Source: Chryseobacterium angstadtii (GTDB lineage Bacteria; Bacteroidota; Bacteroidia; Flavobacteriales; Weeksellaceae). From it: 64,000 bases of DNA. The stretch spans positions 186,001-250,000 of the forward strand of contig NZ_LFND01000002.1 in NCBI RefSeq assembly GCF_001045465.1, given 5' to 3'. This document shows positions 1 to 8,237 of this stretch, one piece after another. The notes below the pieces were generated by a model, which saw only the letters and a list, made by a program, of their open reading frames with translations, searched no databases and was not told the origin of the DNA. The position numbers and the translations under genes are program-made. Within the stretch, counting starts at the first letter, position 1; every line of letters starts with the position of its first letter.

Positions 1-156
1 TGTGAAATTTTATTAAATTTAAATTAATCCATTTTGTCTTCTGCTGTCATTCTTTTTTACGGTAAAAAAATACTTTTTTAAAGCTGACATATAATCTAAC
101 CGGCTAATAACAGATGCCCTGCAATAAAATTTACTTATTTTTACATCTAATAATTA

Positions 157-1233
157 ATGACCAAACTTATGTTTAAATACATTTCTTTCTTTCTAATTTT
201 TATTATCGTTAAAACAAGTGCACAAATCAATAAACAGCAATTAATTGATAATTGGGCACTGTCAAAATCCTGTATGCTTGATGGAAGCAGGGATCTTTCA
301 CAAAACTCTGAAAGATTTTTAATATGGAAACTCTCAGATAACAAACTTTGCGAGTATTCTAATCCTATATTTGAAGATCAGAAAGTATGTTATGACATAA
401 AAATAGAAAATAAAGATATCAGAACCTCACCAAAAACATCCTATGAAATTGAAAGACTAACCGGTGACACTTTGATTGTTATTAATAGAATAGAAGGAGT
501 TACCGCAAATGATAAAATAAAAAAGATGTCATTCATACGAACATCAAAATTCCAAAAAGAGTATCTCAAGACCGTAAGTAATGATAGCACCGCAATGGCT
601 ACTACATATTTTACACCTTCGCTAAAAAAGAATATTTTCTCTGATATTTTAGAACGCTCTATGACGAATAATGATCGTGATCTTAATATCAAAGGAAGCA
701 TTATAATTTATCCAAAGAAACAAAAAGTAGAGTTTCAGTATGAAAATGTAACTGGATCTAAAAACAATGTAAAAGGCATAGAATTTTTAAAATCAAATAT
801 TGAAAGTAGTTATCATCTATGGAATTTAAAAGGTTTTGAAAAATTTGAGCAGGTAATAATTCCATATCATATAGAAACACAAATTAAATATGTGGATACA
901 TTTAAAGGTTCTACAATGAAATTCGCTTTTTTTAATAATGCTCGTAAAGACTTGAATAAAGTCCCTGTAACAATAAAAGATAAAATATTGTCTGATGAAA
1001 CCTACAATAAAGCTATGGATCCTATTGATAAACAAAAATTAGATAAAGCCATAGAATTATTTAATAAAGCATTTGACCTAGATAATACAAATGTAGATGC
1101 CTTGTATAATGTGACATCTATAAGTCTGAATAAAAAAGATATGACTACAGCGTGCACTGCTTTGAAAAGACTGAAGAATCTTGAACAGGTTGAAGGAACA
1201 AAACTTTTTAATGATTTATGTTCAAAAAACTGA
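157..1233 (+). CDS. Exported hypothetical protein with C-terminal TPR-like repeat
   Basis: I do not recognise a named family. The 358-residue product starts with a hydrophobic segment ending SAQ, a typical Bacteroidota signal peptide, so it is probably periplasmic or outer-membrane associated. An ATG four codons later (position 169) is an equally good start, since it gives a more usual MFKY signal peptide. The first part of the mature region resembles the lipocalin-like modules seen in many flavobacterial exported proteins. The last 70 residues (IELFNKAFDLDNTNVDALYN) look like tetratricopeptide helices, a protein-protein binding fold. Codon use is more AT-rich than in the following genes. It stands alone, with about 100 bp before the next gene. 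Function unknown. Confidence 0.75.
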   Translation: MTKLMFKYISFFLIFIIVKTSAQINKQQLIDNWALSKSCMLDGSRDLSQNSERFLIWKLSDNKLCEYSNPIFEDQKVCYDIKIENKDIRTSPKTSYEIERLTGDTLIVINRIEGVTANDKIKKMSFIRTSKFQKEYLKTVSNDSTAMATTYFTPSLKKNIFSDILERSMTNNDRDLNIKGSIIIYPKKQKVEFQYENVTGSKNNVKGIEFLKSNIESSYHLWNLKGFEKFEQVIIPYHIETQIKYVDTFKGSTMKFAFFNNARKDLNKVPVTIKDKILSDETYNKAMDPIDKQKLDKAIELFNKAFDLDNTNVDALYNVTSISLNKKDMTTACTALKRLKNLEQVEGTKLFNDLCSKN

Positions 1234-1330
1234 TTCGTTTTGACATGTAATTATCTGATTTACCAATATTATGATTTTAGTAATATACTGATCACTTAAA
1301 TCTCCGAAAACCTCATTAAAAAATTATATT

Positions 1331-1723
1331 ATGATTCAATTCAAATACGTTATTCTCTACGTAGAAGATGTTGAAAAATCAATGAAATTTTATCAGGATA
1401 CGTTTGATATTCCGGTTAAATTCATCACTCCGGAAAGGGATTACGGAGAACTTCTTACAGGAGAAACCAGCCTTTCTTTCGCTTCAATAGCTCTGGCAGA
1501 ATCCAATATAAAAAAAGGATTCTCACTTCCCCAATCCGTGGAAAAACCTTTTGGAATCGAATTGGGATTTACGACCGATGATGTTGAAAAGCTTGTAGAA
1601 AAAGCGATTAAAAATGGGGCTGTTCTTTATGAAGATGTTGCCGTAAAACCATGGGGTCAGAAAGTGGCGTATATTCAGGATCCCGACAAGTATTTAGTAG
1701 AAATCTGTACAGAAATTCAATAA
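1331..1723 (+). CDS. VOC family (glyoxalase/bleomycin-resistance fold) protein
   Basis: A 130-residue single vicinal-oxygen-chelate domain protein. It opens with the usual beta strand (YVILYVEDVEKSMKFYQDTF) and ends with the metal-site strand (VAYIQDPDKYLVEICTEI), whose glutamate is the usual C-terminal metal ligand. The family includes glyoxalases, dioxygenases and antibiotic-binding proteins; substrate cannot be read from sequence. It has no signal peptide and is presumably cytoplasmic. The GNAT gene starts 22 bp downstream, so the two are probably cotranscribed. Both belong to superfamilies that often carry drug or toxin resistance, which is suggestive but not proof of a shared role. Confidence 0.85.
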   Translation: MIQFKYVILYVEDVEKSMKFYQDTFDIPVKFITPERDYGELLTGETSLSFASIALAESNIKKGFSLPQSVEKPFGIELGFTTDDVEKLVEKAIKNGAVLYEDVAVKPWGQKVAYIQDPDKYLVEICTEIQ

Positions 1724-1745
1724 AATCCACTATATCTACCTTTCC

Positions 1746-2279
1746 ATGAACATTAAAAAACTTGAAAAACTGACTGAAAATCCTACATCCGACTGGGGAA
1801 TTAACGGATATACGACCAACACGATATTATCCGTCTCTTTTGTTGAGTTTGGAGGTTCTTTTGAATTTATTTTAAAAGAAAAATCTCTTCCCTACACCAA
1901 AGTCTGGAAAACCGGTTCCGATGATATTGATGAGCTTAATGAAATGATTGAAAAGGGACATTCTTTCGGAGCTTTTGAAGAAAATAAGCTTACAGGCTGG
2001 ATTATTTGTGAACACAGAACCTGGAACAAGAGCTTTTACATTGACAATATTCTGATCAGTGAAGAATTCAGAAGGGGCGGAATCGGGGTCCAGCTGATTA
2101 AAAATGCAGTCCGTGAAGCCCGGAATTTAAACTGCAGAGTCATTGAGCTTGAAACCCAAAATACGAATTATCCGGCGATACAGTTTTACAGAAGAATGGG
2201 CTTCGGTATTACAGGACTGAATACAAGATTATACGAAAATCCTGAAGAAACAGCTGTTTTTATGACATTAGATTTATAG
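1746..2279 (+). CDS. GNAT acetyltransferase, streptothricin-acetyltransferase-like
   Basis: A 177-residue GNAT-fold N-acetyltransferase. The acetyl-CoA pyrophosphate loop is visible as RRGGIG in the segment EEFRRGGIGVQLIKNAVREA. The following strand and helix carry ELETQN, AIQFYRRMGF and GLNTRLY, which closely match the layout of the SatA/Sat4 streptothricin acetyltransferases (ETQN, A..FY..CGF). Known members acetylate the beta-lysine of streptothricin; this one may do so or may act on another amine. It lies 22 bp after the VOC gene. Family membership is firm; the streptothricin substrate is inference from motif similarity. Confidence 0.85.
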   Translation: MNIKKLEKLTENPTSDWGINGYTTNTILSVSFVEFGGSFEFILKEKSLPYTKVWKTGSDDIDELNEMIEKGHSFGAFEENKLTGWIICEHRTWNKSFYIDNILISEEFRRGGIGVQLIKNAVREARNLNCRVIELETQNTNYPAIQFYRRMGFGITGLNTRLYENPEETAVFMTLDL

Positions 2280-2530
2280 GAGAATATACCGAAATACTGA
2301 GCAGTTTCTTTTCAAACCCGGAAAGTGCTTTCATTCCATTGAACCCATAAACGATTTTTTGTAGCTGGAATGGCAAATATATTTTTCATTATCAATTCTA
2401 TTTACGCCACTCTATTTAAACCATATAATCAATAAATTATTAAATATTTACAATATTTTGTTTAAATCACAATCAAGTGTGTTAATATTTTTTATATATT
2501 AGTAATCAACAAATTAAAATATTAACTGCT

Positions 2531-2764
2531 ATGAAAAACTTAAAGAAATTAACAAGAAAGCAGCTGGAATTGATCAGCGGAGGTGATGTAGCGTATGGAC
2601 TTTGTGACGCAGACGGAAACTGCCCTCCTACTTTCGGCTCTTATTACTGCAGTGGAGGAACATGCTACAGATCTACCGGAGGCGGAAATCCGGGCGGAGG
2701 CTGCGATGAACCATTACGTTTATGCCAGCCCTGGGAAACCGGATGCGGATGCGTTTATTTTTAA
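2531..2764 (+). CDS. Bacteriocin-like peptide with double-glycine leader and 8 cysteines
   Basis: A 77-residue peptide. It begins with a leader of the class II bacteriocin type, MKNLKKLTRKQLELISGG, ending in Gly-Gly at residues 17-18. The predicted 59-residue core is rich in Gly and has eight Cys, mostly in small spacings (NCPP, YYCSGGTC, TGCGC). In known systems such leaders are cut by C39-type peptidase ABC exporters; none is encoded nearby. Chryseobacterium genomes often hold many stand-alone genes with this leader type, usually called bacteriocin-like. Whether they kill, signal or do something else is not established. A hairpin terminator follows directly. An out-of-frame overlapping reading frame at 2595-2783 is treated as spurious. 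Confidence 0.8.
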   Translation: MKNLKKLTRKQLELISGGDVAYGLCDADGNCPPTFGSYYCSGGTCYRSTGGGNPGGGCDEPLRLCQPWETGCGCVYF

Positions 2765-2787
2765 AGAAAATATTGTTAGATAAATTT

Positions 2788-2820
2788 TTGGAGGGCGGTC
2801 TTTTTACCGCTCTTTTTTAT
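2788..2820 (+). terminator. Rho-independent terminator after the bacteriocin-like gene
   Basis: The stem GGGCGGT/ACCGCTC around a CTTTTT-type loop is followed by a T run. Its T run overlaps the TTG that would be the most upstream start of the next reading frame, which argues for the later ATG at 2868. Confidence 0.75.
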
Positions 2821-2867
2821 TGACCAGCTTTTGGGGCAGATCATATAAATATAATTATATTAGTCGC

Positions 2868-3464
2868 ATGAAATATTTAGAAAAAATTCAAGGATTACTT
2901 CCGTTAGGATATATATACTTAATTATTCTTGGACTTTTAAAAGAAGCCCTCCTCTTTTATCCATTGGGAATCAATATCCTGAAATACTCATCGATTACCG
3001 ACATTCTGATCAGTCCGATATCTGATATGGTTGCTAATCCGATCCTCATCCTTGTTATTGTTTCCGTGGTACTTCTTTTCTTTTTATTTCAGACTTTCCT
3101 TGTCAGATACAGTCATAAGGGCTGGGTCAGGAAAATATTGATAAGTTATAAAATGAATCCGGAGCTGAACAAACAGGAATTAAGAAAAGCCATGATTCCG
3201 GTATTTATTATTCTGGCGGGTTTTGAGCTTCTGGCATTATTCATAGGGTTAGGAATCGGTCATGGTGAAAAAATTAAAAAGAAGCTGGACAGCCAGACTT
3301 TACAGCCCAATTACATACTGACTTCAGATTCTGGAGAACCTTCTCCTATTCATTTGATAGACATCAACAGTGCTTATTACTTTTATGTAAAAAAGGGCGA
3401 AAAACAAATTAAAATTGCTCCGGTAGGAAGCATCGAAACCCTTGAGGTAATTCCTAAAAAATAA
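2868..3464 (+). CDS. Small membrane protein of unknown function
   Basis: A 198-residue protein with three or four hydrophobic helices. Two lie early (GYIYLIILGLLKEALLFYPLG and PILILVIVSVVLLFFLFQTFL), and one lies near residue 125 (VFIILAGFELLALFIGLGIG). The C-terminal part is soluble and ends with SIETLEVIPKK. The reading frame is open upstream to a TTG at 2820, but that codon sits in the T run of the preceding terminator, so the ATG at 2868 is chosen. I do not recognise the family. Confidence 0.7.
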   Translation: MKYLEKIQGLLPLGYIYLIILGLLKEALLFYPLGINILKYSSITDILISPISDMVANPILILVIVSVVLLFFLFQTFLVRYSHKGWVRKILISYKMNPELNKQELRKAMIPVFIILAGFELLALFIGLGIGHGEKIKKKLDSQTLQPNYILTSDSGEPSPIHLIDINSAYYFYVKKGEKQIKIAPVGSIETLEVIPKK

Positions 3465-3711
3465 TATGCGAAATAAACCATTCACGGAGTATATAGATGA
3501 AAAACTCATCGGCCATGAAAAAAGATGAAACTTGTAGGAACCAACGACAAAAGTTACCCAATAGGCTGCCTGCCTATTCTCGAAGGGTATTCTGCAACTC
3601 CGTTAGCACCTTCAGCAATGGTTGCTTATTGATAACATTCAGGATTTCGAAAGTCAAAACAAACATCTACTCTTAAAGTAATAAAATCAGTATTCCGGTT
3701 GTTATTATACT
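3465..3711. other. Gene-poor gap with possible coding remnants
   Basis: Two very short frames look coding-like. One begins at about 3465 (MRNKPFTEYIDEK, stopping after 20 residues). The other spans 3525-3632 and gives 35 residues containing SYPIGCLPILEGYSATPL. They may be remains of a decayed gene. No terminator or promoter stands out. Confidence 0.25.
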
Positions 3712-4629
3712 ATGAAAGCAATCCATACTCTACTGTTCATTTTATTTTCCGCAGCTATTCTGAGCGCTCAGAAAACCAGTCCTGAAGGTTCTTTTGAAAC
3801 TTCCGACCATGTGAAAATCAGTTATAGAGTTTCAGGAAAGGGAGAAGCCTGCATTTATGTTCCGGGAGGTCCGGGACAGGGATATCCTTCTTTTGAACTT
3901 TTGGGTGGGAATACCCTTGAAAAAAAGATGAAGATGATCTATATGGATCAGCGTGGATCCGGCACCTCAGGAAAATCGGAGAATTATCATCTGGACGCAA
4001 TGGTTCAGGATATTGAGGAGCTTAGACAGCATCTGAAAATTGACCGGGTTTTTCTTCTGGCTCATTCTTTCGGAGGCATCATTGCGGTTAATTATGCAAA
4101 AAAATACCCTCAGCATACAAAAGGACTCATTCTGGCCAATATCACCCTGCATTTTCTCAATCATGAAACTCTAAAAGAACAGATCGAATATGGAAAATCT
4201 CTTCTTCAGCAGCCTGATAAAACCATCTCCGAAGACAGTCTTTCCACAGAGCTTTCAAAAGTCAGCAGCGCATTGAGAAAGAAAAGAATAGGGTACAAAT
4301 TTCTCACGGAAGATATTGAAACAATTAAAAAGACAGACGAAATAGATTCCTTACATCCACGGATTATTGATTTCGGAATGGCCGTCATTTCAAAACCCAA
4401 AGAATTCCCGGAATACTATGCCGATTATGCTTCCATTACAAAAGACATTCGTCTTCCTGTACTTATTATCACCGGAACAAAGGATAAAGCAGTAGGGACA
4501 CAACATTACAAAACATTTCATTTCCCTGATCAGAAAGTGGTTCCCATAGAAGGAGGACATCTTTTGTATTACGAGAAAAACAGGGAATTTGTAGATGCGG
4601 TCTGGAGTTTTATCAATCTCCGGAAGTAG
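3712..4629 (+). CDS. Exported alpha/beta hydrolase, proline-iminopeptidase-like
   Basis: A 305-residue alpha/beta hydrolase with a signal peptide ([20 protein letters not shown]). The proline-iminopeptidase-type oxyanion segment [12 protein letters not shown] is followed by MDQRGSGTS and by the nucleophile elbow LLAHSFGG (catalytic Ser). The acid is probably the Asp in [10 protein letters not shown] and the base the His in [10 protein letters not shown]. Members of this branch cleave N-terminal proline or hydrolyse small esters and amides. The signal peptide suggests a periplasmic location. It precedes an exported S41 peptidase, with a terminator between them, so they are probably separate units. 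Confidence 0.85.
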   Translation: MKAIHTLLFILFSAAILSAQKTSPEGSFETSDHVKISYRVSGKGEACIYVPGGPGQGYPSFELLGGNTLEKKMKMIYMDQRGSGTSGKSENYHLDAMVQDIEELRQHLKIDRVFLLAHSFGGIIAVNYAKKYPQHTKGLILANITLHFLNHETLKEQIEYGKSLLQQPDKTISEDSLSTELSKVSSALRKKRIGYKFLTEDIETIKKTDEIDSLHPRIIDFGMAVISKPKEFPEYYADYASITKDIRLPVLIITGTKDKAVGTQHYKTFHFPDQKVVPIEGGHLLYYEKNREFVDAVWSFINLRK

Positions 4630-4659
4630 TTTCAATATCTGTCAAAATAGTAAATAATC

Positions 4660-4687
4660 AACGTGCCTTTCGGTGCGTTTTTTTTAT
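4660..4687 (+). terminator. Rho-independent terminator
   Basis: The stem AACGTGCC/GGTGCGTT (two G-U pairs in RNA) closes a TTTC loop and runs into eight T residues. It ends the alpha/beta hydrolase transcript. The T run overlaps the first ATG (4673) of the next open frame, so that start is unlikely. Confidence 0.8.
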
Positions 4688-4753
4688 TTTATATTGAACC
4701 TGAAGTTTTTACAAAAAAAACTTATCTTTTCCATCTACATATCTGATAAGAAA

Positions 4754-6475
4754 ATGAAAAAACTCAATCTATTTTTTTTCCTGATCATGGCCTTTTCGTT
4801 GGCCTACGGTCAAAAAGATCAATATAATTTCTATTTCAAAACCTGGAATTTTTTAAAATATTACCATCCCGATCTTGCAAGCGGAAAGACAGATCCCGAC
4901 AGTTTATTCTTAGCAACGATTGAAAAAATGAATGATCAGTCGGATGCTGATTTTGTTATCCGAGTTTTAACGGAAAAACTTAACAATCAATTTCCCGGAG
5001 CTCCTGTAAAAGATGAAGCGAAAGATGTATTATCAGTCAATCAGAATTTCAACTGGTATCAGAGAAATAAAAGCATCAGTGCTGAACATAAAACATTACT
5101 CGACAACATTTATGGTCACAGATTCATAGCCTCTTCTACAAAGAAAGATCAACAGGAAGCAGATAAAAGTAAAAATCAGTTTCCGAAAGACCAAAATCTC
5201 CCTTTGCCCTACCGTTTATTGATTATGGCGAAGTTTCAGGGTTCTATAGATTATCTTTATCCGCATAAATACCTGATGGGCAAAGACTCTGATTCTTATT
5301 TTCTGGAACTACTGAATAAGGCCATTAAATGTACATCCCGCAAAGATTTTGAAATTATTCTTGCCAAAGCTGCTGCTAAAATGGAGGACACTCATGCATT
5401 CAAATTTTATGATCAGCTGCAATACAAGAATGAAATATACCACCGATTGTATTATCCTCCTTTTGATTATGTCGTTTTCGATGATCATCTTCTGGTCACA
5501 CGCATTGTTCTTCCCGAAAAGATATCTAAATCCCATATCCGGATCGGAGATAAAATAACTGAAATTAATGGTAAAAGCATTCGTCAGATTGTTAAAGAAA
5601 AGCAGGAACTTATCTCTGCTTCGAATAAGGAAACGCTTCTCTACATGATCTCCGATTATCAGAAAAACCTGATCTGGCCGGATAATCTTGCCCAAAAAGA
5701 GTTGAAAATACAGTCGGAGGATCATAAAAATCATACCGAAAAAGTAGATTTTACAGATTTTAAAAACAAAGAAGATCTGGCAAAAGTCACGGAATATATA
5801 AAAGAAAAATTCCGTAAGAATGACAACTATAAAATGGATCACAAAGATATCGCCTATTTTAAAATCCATGATGTAATTCGTCTTGCTGATAACATTTCCG
5901 ATGATCAGCAAGACGCTCATATGGAGCAGATTTTTAAAGAGGCTACATCCAAAAAAGCCATTGTTTTTGATATGCGGGGTTATCCGGACTGGGGCGGATT
6001 CGTATTTCATTACGTTTATAAATATTTCTCGCCTGTAGAAAATCATTTTGGCCTGTATTACGAACCCAACATTAAAAATAGAGGGACTTATACTCCCATC
6101 AGCTACGCTATATTCGGCCATTACTACCCTAATATTGAAAATAAAAAAGTCCATCCTTATAACGGAAAAGTCTTTATCATCGTTAATCCTGAAACATTAA
6201 GTATGAGTGAATGGAATACCATGAACCTTCAGAATGTTTTCCCTCAGGCGATCACTATGGGTCAGAAAACAGCCGGTGCCGATGGAGATATCGTGACAGA
6301 GCCATTGGCTGCCGGATATAATTTAGTCTTTACCGGAAACGGTATTTTTTACTATGATAAGACACAAACGCAGAAAGTAGGCGTTAAAATCAATGAGGTC
6401 ATCCGGTATAAAGATGAGGATATTATCCAGAAGAGAGATCTGGAACTGGAGAGGATTTTAAAGGCTTTGAAATAA
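4754..6475 (+). CDS. Exported S41 family peptidase (tail-specific protease type)
   Basis: A 573-residue protein with a clear signal peptide (MKKLNLFFFLIMAFSLAYGQ). The start at 4754 is preferred over 4673, which lies in the preceding terminator and would put 27 residues before the signal. A PDZ-like module is seen in the middle (HIRIGDKITEINGKSIRQIV). The C-terminal catalytic S41 domain has strand AIVFDMRGYPDWGGFV, the serine region VNPETLSMSEW and the following GQKTAGADGD, which fit the Ser/Lys layout of C-terminal processing proteases. It probably acts in the periplasm on unknown substrates. It is convergent with mdh. Confidence 0.85.
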   Translation: MKKLNLFFFLIMAFSLAYGQKDQYNFYFKTWNFLKYYHPDLASGKTDPDSLFLATIEKMNDQSDADFVIRVLTEKLNNQFPGAPVKDEAKDVLSVNQNFNWYQRNKSISAEHKTLLDNIYGHRFIASSTKKDQQEADKSKNQFPKDQNLPLPYRLLIMAKFQGSIDYLYPHKYLMGKDSDSYFLELLNKAIKCTSRKDFEIILAKAAAKMEDTHAFKFYDQLQYKNEIYHRLYYPPFDYVVFDDHLLVTRIVLPEKISKSHIRIGDKITEINGKSIRQIVKEKQELISASNKETLLYMISDYQKNLIWPDNLAQKELKIQSEDHKNHTEKVDFTDFKNKEDLAKVTEYIKEKFRKNDNYKMDHKDIAYFKIHDVIRLADNISDDQQDAHMEQIFKEATSKKAIVFDMRGYPDWGGFVFHYVYKYFSPVENHFGLYYEPNIKNRGTYTPISYAIFGHYYPNIENKKVHPYNGKVFIIVNPETLSMSEWNTMNLQNVFPQAITMGQKTAGADGDIVTEPLAAGYNLVFTGNGIFYYDKTQTQKVGVKINEVIRYKDEDIIQKRDLELERILKALK

Positions 6476-6494
6476 ACGGGATTTTGAGAATTAG

Positions 6495-6523
6495 TCTCGG
6501 CGCGGCCTCCGGCCGCGCCGAGA
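6495..6523. repeat. GC-rich perfect palindrome 1
   Basis: Thirteen-base arms TCTCGGCGCGGCC and GGCCGCGCCGAGA surround a TCC loop. It shares the core GCGCGGCC-N3-GGCCGCGC with the second palindrome 36 bp away. It lies between convergent genes and could work as a terminator without a long T run, or as a repetitive-element hairpin. It contrasts with the AT-rich surroundings. Confidence 0.85.
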
Positions 6524-6559
6524 TAAATTCCATAAGCATTCAGGACTCACTATAAAAAA

Positions 6560-6588
6560 GTTCAGCGCGGCCGGAGGCCGCGCTGAAC
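6560..6588. repeat. GC-rich perfect palindrome 2
   Basis: Thirteen-base arms GTTCAGCGCGGCC and GGCCGCGCTGAAC surround a GGA loop. The inner eight bases of each arm are the same as in the palindrome at 6495, while the outer five differ, so the pair looks like two related hairpins rather than one duplicated segment. Confidence 0.85.
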
Positions 6589-6610
6589 TGCTATATAAAG
6601 CTTAAATCAA

Positions 6611-7537
6611 TTAAAATTTAAGATCTCCGTTCACTTCTCTTACAGCATTAGCTGCTTCAGCAAACTTCAATTGTTCGTCTGCTGTAAGCGTTACGTTAAC
6701 GATCTTTTCTACTCCGTTTGCTCCGATAATAGCCGGAACTCCTAAGCAGATATCATTTTGTCCGTACTCACCTTCAAGCATTAGAGAACAAGGGATCATT
6801 TTTTTCTGATCGCAAGCAATCGCCTGAACCATTACAGAAACAGCTGCACCTGGTGCATACCAGGCAGAAGTTCCTAATAATTTGGTAAGAGTAGCTCCTC
6901 CTACTTTAGTTTCTTCGATTACGTATTTTTGTTGCTCATCACTAAGGAATTCAGTTACAGGAACTCCGTTTCTTGTCGCTTTACTCAATAATGGAAGCAT
7001 TCCTGTATCACTGTGTGCTGCAATTACCATTCCGTTAACATCAGAAATCGGGCTTTCCAATGCTTCAGCCAATCTGTACTGGAATCTTGCAGAATCCAGA
7101 GCACCACCCATTCCGATGATTTTGTGCTTAGGAAGACCTGAAGTTTTGTGTACAAGATAAGCCATAGTATCCATTGGGTTAGAAACCACGATAATGATTA
7201 CTTCCGGAGAATGTTTTACAAGGTTTGCAGTAACGTCTTTCACGATACCTGCATTGATACCGATCAGTTCTTCTCTAGTCATTCCAGGTTTTCTTGGAAT
7301 CCCTGAAGTAATCACTGCTACATGAGAACCTGCAGTTTTGCTGTAATCTCCCGTTGTTCCTGTAATTTTTGTATCGAATCCGTTAAGTGATGCTGTCTGC
7401 ATCAAATCCATGGCTTTACCTTCAGCAAATCCTTCTTTAATGTCTACTAAAACTACTTCAGAACAGAAGTTTTTCATTGCGATGTATTCCGCACAGCTTG
7501 CACCTACAGCGCCTGCACCTACAACAGTTACTTTCAT
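6611..7537 (-). CDS. mdh: Malate dehydrogenase
   Basis: A 308-residue NAD-dependent malate dehydrogenase of the LDH-like class, which interconverts malate and oxaloacetate in the TCA cycle. The Rossmann GAGAVGASC motif starts at residue 7, and the NAD-binding Asp is in VLVDIKEG. The substrate arginines lie in SGIPRKPGMTREE, and the VSNPMD segment and the catalytic His in VIAAHSDTG are all present. Length is normal for the family. A TAnnTTTG element sits 56 bp upstream. It is monocistronic, convergent with the S41 peptidase gene and separated from it by the GC-rich palindromes. Confidence 0.97.
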   Translation of the reverse strand: MKVTVVGAGAVGASCAEYIAMKNFCSEVVLVDIKEGFAEGKAMDLMQTASLNGFDTKITGTTGDYSKTAGSHVAVITSGIPRKPGMTREELIGINAGIVKDVTANLVKHSPEVIIIVVSNPMDTMAYLVHKTSGLPKHKIIGMGGALDSARFQYRLAEALESPISDVNGMVIAAHSDTGMLPLLSKATRNGVPVTEFLSDEQQKYVIEETKVGGATLTKLLGTSAWYAPGAAVSVMVQAIACDQKKMIPCSLMLEGEYGQNDICLGVPAIIGANGVEKIVNVTLTADEQLKFAEAANAVREVNGDLKF

Positions 7538-7592
7538 ATTGTATACTTTTTTTAAAATTATTTTTTAAGTTGAGTCTAAAAATTGAAACTCC

Positions 7593-7600
7593 CAAATTTA
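7593..7600 (-). promoter_or_regulatory. Putative mdh promoter -7 element
   Basis: TAAATTTG on the minus strand matches the Bacteroidota TAnnTTTG consensus. It leaves an untranslated leader of roughly 50 bases. Confidence 0.6.
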
Positions 7601-7655
7601 ACAATTCCTGAAAAAGTGAGCAATTTTTCAGAAATTTAATTAGGCTTCAAAGAAA

Positions 7656-8207
7656 TTAATTCACGTTCAGTAAAAACGTATATAGTTTTTTGGCCCCGGA
7701 AAGGACTTCATTATAGTTATCTTCAGTCACTTCAGTATCCAGAACCTCTTTGAAATTTTTCCACATCGGTCCTGTATTTTCCTGATAGCATCCGAAGAAA
7801 TTAAAGGTTACCTGATCAAAACCTTCTGTTTTGGAAAGCTGTTTTGCAATCACATTTCCACCCAAAGTAGAACCTTCAATCACGTACATAGCACCCAAAG
7901 CTTCATGCTCGTTCTCAAAATGAAGACCGTGGGAAACGGTTTGATTTTCCAGAGAAAGACTTTCAAGATCCTTTTCAATAAGAGAAAGTTTCTTTCTGTC
8001 CTTCAGCTGAAGTTTTTCAGAATATTTATCGGAAAGGCTTCCGAATATTTTATCTTCACTGTGAAGAAGCATCAGATAGTTGGTATTGATGATCTTTTTG
8101 TAATCTTCTAACGTGAAAGTTTTATTAAAAATTTTTTCAGAATTGAAAAGTTTCTCCGCAGCATCGTGATATTCTGCCGTGTTTTGTTTAAGATACTCTG
8201 ATACCAT
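7656..8207 (-). CDS. Biliverdin-producing heme oxygenase (BphO-like)
   Basis: A 183-residue heme oxygenase, which opens heme to biliverdin with release of CO and iron. The proximal histidine is in the N-terminal segment NTAEYHDAAE (His14). The distal helix motif is visible as MYVIEGSTLGGNVIAKQL. It lies directly downstream of the bacteriophytochrome gene, which needs biliverdin as chromophore, so the main role is probably chromophore supply. It may be cotranscribed with it, but a TAAATTTG element spanning the phytochrome stop codon could also drive it alone. Cytoplasmic; no signal peptide. Confidence 0.9.
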   Translation of the reverse strand: MVSEYLKQNTAEYHDAAEKLFNSEKIFNKTFTLEDYKKIINTNYLMLLHSEDKIFGSLSDKYSEKLQLKDRKKLSLIEKDLESLSLENQTVSHGLHFENEHEALGAMYVIEGSTLGGNVIAKQLSKTEGFDQVTFNFFGCYQENTGPMWKNFKEVLDTEVTEDNYNEVLSGAKKLYTFLLNVN

Positions 8208-8229
8208 AAATAAGGTTTTTAAAGTTTCC

Positions 8230-8237
8230 CAAATTTA
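8230..8237 (-). promoter_or_regulatory. Putative internal promoter for heme oxygenase
   Basis: TAAATTTG on the minus strand, followed by GGGA exactly as at the mdh promoter, overlaps the end of the phytochrome gene and lies 22 bp before the heme oxygenase start. Confidence 0.45.

Noticed and set aside
2595..2783. Overlapping 62-codon frame inside the bacteriocin-like gene
   Set aside because: It is out of frame with the recognisable GG-leader peptide and has no independent support.
5309..6154. Long antisense reading frame (281 codons) on the minus strand
   Set aside because: It lies wholly inside the S41 peptidase gene, is Phe/Ile-rich low-complexity in a way typical of antisense frames, and has no domain.
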